This document shows positions 40,571 to 47,561 of a stretch of 54,128 bases of DNA, one piece after another. Under the pieces are notes generated by a model. The model was not told the DNA's origin, did no database searches, and saw only the letters and a program-made list of their open reading frames with translations. A program made the translations under genes and the position numbers. The stretch spans positions 1 through 54,128 of the forward strand of contig JANXSF010000010.1 in the NCBI GenBank assembly GCA_025352795.1, written 5' to 3'. Origin of the DNA: Acidobacteriota bacterium (GTDB lineage: Bacteria; Acidobacteriota; Terriglobia; Bryobacterales; Bryobacteraceae). Every line of letters starts with the position of its first letter. The stretch's first letter is position 1.

Positions 40571-43201
40571 ATGTCTCGTCTACTCAATCTCTTTCGCAAA
40601 AAACGACTCGATAGCCAGATGCATGAGGAGTTCCAGTTCCATCTAGATCATCTCGTCGCACAACTGATGAGCACAGGAATGACCAGGGAGCGAGCTCTTG
40701 CCGAGTCACGGCGGCAGTTCGGTTCGTTGGAATTGGTGCGCGACGAATATCGAGACCAGCGAGGGTTACCTTGGCTCTCCGAACTGCTTGTCGACCTCCG
40801 GCACGGTGTCCGTTTGATGAAGCGCAACGGGGGCTTCACGGTCGTCGCCGTGTTGACCATGGCGATCGGCATCGGCGCGACCGCCTCAATATTCAGCTTC
40901 GTTAACGCGGTCTACCTTCGCCCCGCGCCTTATCCTAACGCCGACAGGCTGGTGGATGTAGTGAACGAAATACGTGGATCATGGAATGGGTCAAGTCATT
41001 CCAGCCGACGTTACCTCTACTTTAAAGAGAGAGCGAAGCTGCTGGAGGAGGTTGCTGCGTGGAGAGGTGGTGGTGCGTCGACACTCGTGGTGCGAGGAGA
41101 AGCCGAGGAGGTTGAGTTGCGCTCTGTATCAAGCAACTACTTTCGAACTCTGGGAATATCCCCGCAAGCGGGCCGATTCTTTCTGCAAGAAGAAGACACG
41201 GTGGGCGGAGCGAAGGTAGCAGTTCTCGGATTCAGTTTATGGCAACGGCGCTTCGGGGGCAGCCTGGACGTCTTGAATCAATCAATCGAGGTCGGCGGCG
41301 AAGTGCTCACTATCGTGGGGGTGGCAAAGCCGGATTCGGTGGTTAAGGCTGGGCTCTTCGTTCCGTTGCGGGCCCGACCGATCAATGACGGGGGTAATAC
41401 TTCGGTGGCAGGACTCCTGCGGTCCGGCGTGACTCTCCAGCAAGGCTCGGCAGAACTCGCTAATCTGATGCAGGCTTACAAACGCGAGTTTGCGTCGGGG
41501 CACGGTCGGGAGTTTCACTCCGAAGCAACCGCTCGGGCTGTTCCCTTCGGCAGCACGGTTCGCCAATCTGCAAGACCGCTGTGGATCTTGTCAGCAGCGG
41601 TGGGCCTCATGCTGCTTGTGGCGTGCGGAAACATTGCGAATCTACTCCTGGCGCGTGCGACGGTTCGCACTCGGGAAATCGCCATACGCGTCAGCATGGG
41701 TGCCGGACGCGGCCGCTTGGTCCGGCAAATGCTGGCGGAGAGCCTGCTGATCTCACTGCTGGGCTCGGCGGTTGGGCTGGTGCTTGCGTACGCATCACTG
41801 CCTCTGCTGATCAAACTGAACCCGCTGCCGATAGCAACCCTGACACCCGTGAGTATCGACTCAATCGTGGTCGGCTTTTCGATGATCCTTGCTGTCATGA
41901 CCGCCCTATTGTTTGGGCTCTATCCAGCTTTCGCAGCTAGCCAACAGGATACAAATATTGCACTCAAGGAAAAGGCCGCCAACAGCACTTCCCGAAGTGG
42001 CACGGGATGGTTACGGCGGGCACTGGTCGCAGCCGAAGTCGCGATGAGTTTAGTGCTGTTGATTGGAGCTGGGTTGTTCGTGCGAAGTCTGGTCAACCTA
42101 ATTCGAGCCGAGACTGGCGTTGACTCCTCGAATGTTCTGGTCAGCAAAATGCCATTGCAGGGAAATCGTTATGATTCAACAGCTAAGTCTTTGGCGTTGT
42201 TCCGACGAGGGCTTGACCGTTTGCGTGAAAACCCAATGATCGAGACATCTGCTATTTCCAACAACCTTCCAATGGATAGAGGCCTCAATCTAGTCGCCTG
42301 GCTGCCGGCAACGGAAAATGCAGATGAACCAAAGTTGATGGACTGGCGATTCGTTACCCCGTCGTATTTCCAATCACTCAGAATTCCCCCAATGACGGGA
42401 AGGTTATTCGAGGACACTGATAGTGCCACCTCCGCCGGTGTTGCGGTGATCAGCCGCGAATTTGCCAGGCGCTACTTCAAGGATCAAGATCCAATTGGGC
42501 AACCGATTCACATCATGCGGGATTCACCAGACCGCGATCGTCCGAGGGTAATTGTAGGCGTAGTTGGCGACGTGAAATCAGAGAACTTCCGGGTTGCAGG
42601 CCAGCCCACTGTTTACGTCCCTTTAGAACAAGTACCCGACGCGCTGTTGAAGGCCGCCGTTTCTTTTTACCCTGTCTGCTGGATTGTCCGAACCAAGGCT
42701 GGAGCTTATGGCCAGGAGTTCGATACGCAGATGAAGACGCTTGATCCGATGCAGCCGTTCTCTGGCTTCCAACCACTTGAGAGATTGCGCGACGCGGCGT
42801 TGCGCAGAGACCAGTCGATGATGTTCCTTTTGAGTGGCTTTGCCGCGGTGGCTCTATTTCTGGCTGCAACCGGCATCTATGGCGTCATGGCTTACACGGT
42901 CGCCCAACGAACGAACGAAATTGGGATACGCATGGCGCTAGGCGCGACCGGTGCATCCATGGTCACCATGGTTGTACGGCAAGGATTGCTGGTCACATTG
43001 GTGGGTATCGCGAGCGGAGTGATTGGAGCGATTACCCTTTCCAAACTGCTGGCCTCTTTTGTATTCGGCGTGGAAGCAACCGATCCAGCCACTTTCGCAG
43101 TTGCTTCGGCTGTGATGATTTTGACGGCAATTGTGGCGAGTCTCATTCCCGCGATTAGGATCAGCAGAATGGATTTGGTTCGCGCCATACGGTCAGAATA
43201 G
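40571..43201 (+). CDS. ADOP-type ABC transporter permease
   Basis: The 876-residue protein has the acidobacterial duplicated-permease layout: charged N-terminal region (QMHEEFQFHLDHLVAQLM), a first span (TVVAVLTMAIGIGATASIF), a MacB-like periplasmic domain, an FtsX block with three spans (residues about 335-455), a further span, a second periplasmic domain and a second FtsX block (about 750-876, NEIGIRMALGATGASMV, IPAIRISRMDLVRAIRS). No ATPase gene is next to it. Such permeases are thought to export peptides, lipids or small molecules. GGAGG precedes the ATG; the truncated copy at 139-675 shares the layout. Confidence 0.92.
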   Translation: MSRLLNLFRKKRLDSQMHEEFQFHLDHLVAQLMSTGMTRERALAESRRQFGSLELVRDEYRDQRGLPWLSELLVDLRHGVRLMKRNGGFTVVAVLTMAIGIGATASIFSFVNAVYLRPAPYPNADRLVDVVNEIRGSWNGSSHSSRRYLYFKERAKLLEEVAAWRGGGASTLVVRGEAEEVELRSVSSNYFRTLGISPQAGRFFLQEEDTVGGAKVAVLGFSLWQRRFGGSLDVLNQSIEVGGEVLTIVGVAKPDSVVKAGLFVPLRARPINDGGNTSVAGLLRSGVTLQQGSAELANLMQAYKREFASGHGREFHSEATARAVPFGSTVRQSARPLWILSAAVGLMLLVACGNIANLLLARATVRTREIAIRVSMGAGRGRLVRQMLAESLLISLLGSAVGLVLAYASLPLLIKLNPLPIATLTPVSIDSIVVGFSMILAVMTALLFGLYPAFAASQQDTNIALKEKAANSTSRSGTGWLRRALVAAEVAMSLVLLIGAGLFVRSLVNLIRAETGVDSSNVLVSKMPLQGNRYDSTAKSLALFRRGLDRLRENPMIETSAISNNLPMDRGLNLVAWLPATENADEPKLMDWRFVTPSYFQSLRIPPMTGRLFEDTDSATSAGVAVISREFARRYFKDQDPIGQPIHIMRDSPDRDRPRVIVGVVGDVKSENFRVAGQPTVYVPLEQVPDALLKAAVSFYPVCWIVRTKAGAYGQEFDTQMKTLDPMQPFSGFQPLERLRDAALRRDQSMMFLLSGFAAVALFLAATGIYGVMAYTVAQRTNEIGIRMALGATGASMVTMVVRQGLLVTLVGIASGVIGAITLSKLLASFVFGVEATDPATFAVASAVMILTAIVASLIPAIRISRMDLVRAIRSE

Positions 43202-43245
43202 TAGCGGCGTCTAAGTTCAACGCTGCGGGAACTCCGTCTTTCTAC

Positions 43246-43905
43246 TTAAAAGTGCAATCCCAATGCTGATGGAATATCGTCAAGTCTGGCTAGACAGCCA
43301 GTGGCGCCTGCCGCCAGTAAAGTACTGCTACCAGTTGTAGTTGCCAAGCAGTAAACAATGGTGCCTGCCTGCTTGGCGGAGATTACACCGGACACCGCAT
43401 CTTCTATAACAACGCAACGGCTGGGGGGAAGCTGGAGAGCTTCGCAGGACTTGCTATAGATCTCTGGGTCGGGCTTGCTGTTTGCAACATCGTCACTGGA
43501 GAGTACCGACTTGAAGCAATGTCTTAATTTGTTGATATCGAGGAACGATTCCACGCTGCTGCGTGACCCTGAGGAGGCCAGGGCAAGGGGCAGGTTGCTC
43601 GATAACATTTGAACCAGATCGTGCGCACCAGGAAAGATGGGGTTGCTCTCACGCATGGCTTTGAGTGCTGCTGCGGACTTCGCCATCGCCAATTCTCCAA
43701 TTTGGAGGTTGCTGAGTTGCCAGCCGTATTTTCCATTCAACTGCTGGAACGCGTCGAACGTTTTACGACCGGCTTGTTCGGCGTAATCGAATTCCACGAT
43801 GCCTAACGGACGAAGAACCTCCAGAAACGCGGCGTGGTGGATGGAGCTTGAATCTAACAACACACCGTCCATATCGAAAATCACGGCGGCGAAATTGCAG
43901 GGCAT
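43246..43905 (-). CDS. HAD superfamily phosphatase, beta-phosphoglucomutase-like
   Basis: The 219-residue protein starts at ATG 43905, inside the stop of the upstream glycosyltransferase gene (TAATG). HAD motifs: AAVIFDMDGVLLDSS (nucleophile Asp and acid/base Asp), LALASSGSRSSVESF (motif II), KPDPEIYSKSC (Lys) and CVVIEDAVSGVISAKQAG (motif IV). The cap-1 helical insert (IHHAAFLEVLRPLGIVEF) is of the beta-PGM/phosphatase kind. It is probably a sugar phosphatase or phosphomutase in the operon's pathway. Confidence 0.85.
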   Translation of the reverse strand: MPCNFAAVIFDMDGVLLDSSSIHHAAFLEVLRPLGIVEFDYAEQAGRKTFDAFQQLNGKYGWQLSNLQIGELAMAKSAAALKAMRESNPIFPGAHDLVQMLSSNLPLALASSGSRSSVESFLDINKLRHCFKSVLSSDDVANSKPDPEIYSKSCEALQLPPSRCVVIEDAVSGVISAKQAGTIVYCLATTTGSSTLLAAGATGCLARLDDIPSALGLHF

Positions 43906-44627
43906 TACTGAAACCGGAATCGGAGCAGTGTCCACAGGGCGATCAAGCCATCGACGGCGCGGATTTTCTTGCCCTCCTCTGCTGAGCGAGGGTAGTAACG
44001 AATGGGCACCTCGGCGATTGGCAGGCCCAGCCGGATCAGCCTGGCGGTGATTTCGTGATCGGTTTCAAAACCGGCAGTGAGCAGATGCATCCTTTGGACG
44101 GCAGGGGCCGGGTAAAGTTTGTAGGCGGTGAGCGTGTCGCTAATCCATCGGCCATAAAGGCATGCGGTCCAACAGGAAAGGACTCCACCGGCGAGCCATG
44201 GCCCGAAGGATTGGCTGGGGTGACGACCAGGGAACAATGTCCAGCCGTGTTGCAGTTCCGCCTGACCCAAAGTACGACTGCCGTAGACCACCTCGGAACC
44301 TGCGGCCACACGGCGCAGCATGGGCAGATAATCTTGCGGATCGTATTCCAGGTCAGCGTCCTGAATCAGAATGTAATCGCCGGTGGCTTCGCGCATGCCG
44401 CGCTGGACCGCTTTTCCCTTGCCTTGATTGGGGATCTGGCGTAGGACGCGGACATCTGGAAACGCCGCGGCTTGCGCTGAGGTTTGATCGTCCGAACCGT
44501 CATCGACCACGATGAGCTCTTTGCGAAAGCCCAGAGATTCCGTATCCACGGCCAACACTTTTTCAAGTAATTGGGCGATAGTTCGTTCTTCGTTGTAGGC
44601 CGGGATGACAATGGAAAGTGTTTTCAT
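43905..44627 (-). CDS. Family 2 glycosyltransferase
   Basis: The 240-residue enzyme is a DPM1/dolichol-phosphate-sugar-like GT2: SIVIPAYNEERTIAQLLEKV, ELIVVDDGSDDQTS, ILIQDADLEYDPQDY (metal Asp) and EVVYGSRTLGQ. The C-terminal stretch EEGKKIRAVDGLIALWTLLR is very like that in the GT2 half of the preceding fusion gene, so the two domains are paralogues. Acceptor is unknown. It starts 5 bp after the fusion gene. Confidence 0.88.
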   Translation of the reverse strand: MKTLSIVIPAYNEERTIAQLLEKVLAVDTESLGFRKELIVVDDGSDDQTSAQAAAFPDVRVLRQIPNQGKGKAVQRGMREATGDYILIQDADLEYDPQDYLPMLRRVAAGSEVVYGSRTLGQAELQHGWTLFPGRHPSQSFGPWLAGGVLSCWTACLYGRWISDTLTAYKLYPAPAVQRMHLLTAGFETDHEITARLIRLGLPIAEVPIRYYPRSAEEGKKIRAVDGLIALWTLLRFRFQ

Positions 44628-44632
44628 GGCGA

Positions 44633-46717
44633 TTAGGCTGCTAAGCGGTAACGGATGAGGGTGAGTAAGGAACGGAGCCCGTCGAGCACGCTGATTTTCT
44701 TACCTTGGCTGCGCGTACGTGGCGCATATTCGACGGGCAGTTCCAGCAGGTATTCATGGCGCAAAGCCAGCTTGGCAACAATTTCAGTATCAATCTCACG
44801 ACCCTTAGATTCCAGGTGCAGCGAGCGCAGCAGAGCGCCGTCAAAGACTTTGACACTGGTGAGAATGTCCGTTACGTAGCGGTTATAAAGTAGCAGCGTC
44901 AGGACGCTGAGCAGCATGCCTCCGTATTTGGAGGTGAGATAGAGTTTCTGACTCTTTTCGTAGATACGTTTTAGTTCCTTAGAAAGATCAAGGACCTTGA
45001 CGCTACGAGTGCCGAAGACGGCTTTGGAATTAGTTTTGGGAAGCGTGGCGACGCATTGGAACAGGTCGCTAACCAGATATTCACCATCGGACGGGAAGAA
45101 GGCAATGTAATTTCCACGGGCTGCTTCAATACCACGTCGTAGGGCTGATCCCATGCCCGCGGAACCCTTGACGTAGGCGGCATTTTGGCGTTCCAGAAGT
45201 CGAACACCGCGCACGGAGCGGGCGATCTGGCAAGTGTTGTCCGTAGAGCCACCATCGACGACGAGGATTTCTTTACTGAGTCCGAGGGACTGAAAGTCCA
45301 GGCCGACCAGCGATTCCAAAACTTGGTGCAGCGTTTTTTCTTCATTGAGAGCGGGCACTATGATGGTGATCAAGTGGTGGAGTTCCGTCAATTCCAAGTC
45401 AATGCGCGATTGCACTGCTTGCCGAATCTGATCCAAAAAGAAGCCACCCGAATGCCGCCCCGCTGAAGACTCCCAGTTGCGCACGCGCACGGTATCCAAT
45501 TGATAAGGAAATTCGGATGGGCGGAAAGGAATGAATTTGCCTTCCGTCTCAGCCCCTTCACGATGGGTCTGGACCAGAAATTGCGTAACCAGATCCTGCC
45601 AGTCCACGCGATTTTGGCCACGACGATTCATGGTGTCCATAAACTTTCTGGCCAGGTCGTTCATGTCGTCCTCAGGGATGTCGAAATCGCGACGTGTGTT
45701 GCCCACAAATATCTTATCGGCGCGCTTATTGGCGGCGATGGATTCGGCGACACTTTCGGTGAGGTAGGAAGGAAACAGGGATGAATGTTGCGTGCCAGGC
45801 CCGTAGACGATGACGTCGGCTTCAAGTAAAGCAGCAGCAGCTTCCGGGTTGAGGCGAGGCGAGCGTGAGCCTTGGCGCAACACGTTCATCCAGCCGCCTG
45901 CGGGTTCGGCTTGCCCTTCAATACTCCCTAGAAATGTGTCTTGATCCACCAGGAAGAGCTCCCGGATTTTGGCGGCACTTTGGGAAGCAACAATGTCGCC
46001 TTCCTGTAGTAGAACTGTGCCGTCCTCCTTGGCTGCTACCAGAAATAAGTTTTCGCCCTGGGTGATATTCACCAGACAATTTGCGGGCACTTCGTAGAGG
46101 GCGCAGAAGGCGCGCACGGTTGCGTTGAAATCAAATTGTTCGCACACATAGCAACCGGCAAAGATCAAGTTGCCTAGGGCGCAATCGGTGAAATCGAAGG
46201 CCCGGCCCAGCGTGAGTTGTTGTCGATGGTAGAGCAGGAAAGATTGGAGGAATAAATTCAGGATGCGCCATTGGCGGAAATCGAGTTGCCCGCATGTTTC
46301 AGCGATGGGTTGGGGCAGGGCAGACAGGTCACCGGTGCAAATTGCGTCCAGAATGTTCAGCGCATATTGAGGCGTGGCACCAATCGGCAAGCGAATATCG
46401 GAAAGTGTTTTCAGGCTGCGTTGACAGCGCTCGGTGACAGGCATCAGTCGGCTGACGTTCTTACGGACGTCGGAAGGCCCCAGCATGCCAGGAAAGAATC
46501 GGCGCAGGCGACCAGTGGAATGTCCATCGTCATAGGCGTTGATGAGGATGCGCAAATCGATTTGCGGGTGCTGGCGCAACACTTCGGTGATGGAGTGCGT
46601 TCCACTGCCGCCGGAGAACAGAACAACTTTGATTTTGGTGCGCTTGGCCGGTGGTGCGGTACTTGCCTGTGCCGGAATGGACGCTGCTTGCGAGGCCTCT
46701 ACAGTATCTACGCTCAC
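44633..46717 (-). CDS. CofD/YvcK-like domain fused to family 2 glycosyltransferase
   Basis: The 694-residue protein has two domains not usually joined. Residues about 28-400 form a CofD/YvcK (PF01933) fold: VVLFSGGSGTHSITEVL, INAYDDGHSTGRLRRFFPG, GPSDVRKNVSRLM and VIVYGPGTQHSSLFPSYL, each aligned by eye with YvcK motifs. CofD joins a phosphate-bearing acceptor through a phosphodiester; YvcK binds UDP-sugars. Residues about 445-694 are a GT2 domain (LITIIVPALNEEKTLHQVL, EILVVDGGSTDNTCQ, YIAFFPSDGEY) that lacks the usual DADLEY. GTG start overlaps the NTP-transferase stop (GTGA). No Fo/F420 genes occur in this window. Confidence 0.85.
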   Translation of the reverse strand: MSVDTVEASQAASIPAQASTAPPAKRTKIKVVLFSGGSGTHSITEVLRQHPQIDLRILINAYDDGHSTGRLRRFFPGMLGPSDVRKNVSRLMPVTERCQRSLKTLSDIRLPIGATPQYALNILDAICTGDLSALPQPIAETCGQLDFRQWRILNLFLQSFLLYHRQQLTLGRAFDFTDCALGNLIFAGCYVCEQFDFNATVRAFCALYEVPANCLVNITQGENLFLVAAKEDGTVLLQEGDIVASQSAAKIRELFLVDQDTFLGSIEGQAEPAGGWMNVLRQGSRSPRLNPEAAAALLEADVIVYGPGTQHSSLFPSYLTESVAESIAANKRADKIFVGNTRRDFDIPEDDMNDLARKFMDTMNRRGQNRVDWQDLVTQFLVQTHREGAETEGKFIPFRPSEFPYQLDTVRVRNWESSAGRHSGGFFLDQIRQAVQSRIDLELTELHHLITIIVPALNEEKTLHQVLESLVGLDFQSLGLSKEILVVDGGSTDNTCQIARSVRGVRLLERQNAAYVKGSAGMGSALRRGIEAARGNYIAFFPSDGEYLVSDLFQCVATLPKTNSKAVFGTRSVKVLDLSKELKRIYEKSQKLYLTSKYGGMLLSVLTLLLYNRYVTDILTSVKVFDGALLRSLHLESKGREIDTEIVAKLALRHEYLLELPVEYAPRTRSQGKKISVLDGLRSLLTLIRYRLAA

Positions 46718-47559
46718 TTGCGATTCTCCAATACAGTGGCCAGCATTTCGGCATCGTCAGCAGAGTTGACGCCAGTGGTTTCTTCTACGGTCATCACTTG
46801 CGGAGTGAGTACCTGAAGGCCGACAGCCGATGCGAGCGCAATCAGAGGCAGGAAATTTTGTTCTTTGGTGAGCGCACCGGCCAAGCTTGCATCGGCACCA
46901 TGGTCCTGCCACAACCTACGCAGCACTGCGGTTTCAAATGCGAAAAAGCCTGCATCGGATTCGCCATCGGCGGGCATGACGTCGCCTTCGCGGGCTTGTA
47001 GGATGGCTTTCAGGTGACCCGCTGCGTCGCGCTCAAAGTGGATGTAGGGTTTGCTGCGCAACACGGTAGGACAAGTGACATCAGGCGAGAGTGGGCCGGA
47101 ATGCAGGCGCAGGGTCATGGAAACATGTTCGGGTAGCAAGGCGGTTTGATCACCCCAGACGATGGCCACACGCGGCGTATCGACCACTGCCAGACCGATG
47201 GCAACGGCATCGCCCATACCTTTTGGTTCAGGCTGAATGACCACCTGTCCACGAGTGCCCCTTTGAATGAGAGCGTCGCGTAAAGCGGCTGCGCCTGTAG
47301 TGGAAGCTACGAGAATGATTTTTGCCTCGGCGGGGAACAGGTCGAGGAGCCAATCGAGGATCGGGCGTCCAGCGACCTGGTAGAGAATCTTGGGCAGGTG
47401 GAAACCGAGTCGTGATCCGCGGCCTGCTGCGGGTATGATCACCGACCATTCGTGACCTTCCAGATGCCGTGCGGCGCAGCTGTCCCATTCGCCTGTTTTG
47501 AGGGTGGTGTGGCCCTGGTGAATCCATTCCAGGTTTTGGCGGATGATCTGATCTTCCAT
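46714..47559 (-). CDS. Sugar-phosphate nucleotidyltransferase
   Basis: From ATG 47559 the 281-residue protein has the GlmU/IspD-like nucleotidyltransferase core: VIIPAAGRGSRLGFHLPKIL, GRPILDWLLDLF, PKGMGDAVAIGLAV, VAIVWGDQTALLPEHV and ESDAGFFAFETAVL. It activates a phosphorylated compound, most likely a hexose or hydroxy acid, by transfer of an NMP group. The N-terminal 40 residues are extra. Its gene is the first in the operon and overlaps the fusion gene by 4 bp, so it may feed it directly. Confidence 0.8.
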   Translation of the reverse strand: MEDQIIRQNLEWIHQGHTTLKTGEWDSCAARHLEGHEWSVIIPAAGRGSRLGFHLPKILYQVAGRPILDWLLDLFPAEAKIILVASTTGAAALRDALIQRGTRGQVVIQPEPKGMGDAVAIGLAVVDTPRVAIVWGDQTALLPEHVSMTLRLHSGPLSPDVTCPTVLRSKPYIHFERDAAGHLKAILQAREGDVMPADGESDAGFFAFETAVLRRLWQDHGADASLAGALTKEQNFLPLIALASAVGLQVLTPQVMTVEETTGVNSADDAEMLATVLENRK

Positions 47560-47561
47560 GT

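Noticed and set aside
46271-46816. A 181-codon plus-strand frame across the nucleotidyltransferase/CofD junction
   Set aside because: It covers the coding strands of two clear genes in antisense and lacks any family motif.
43246-47559. F420 biosynthesis operon
   Set aside because: Only the CofD fold is shared. The nucleotidyltransferase looks like sugar/IspD types rather than CofC, and no CofE, CofG or CofH gene is present.
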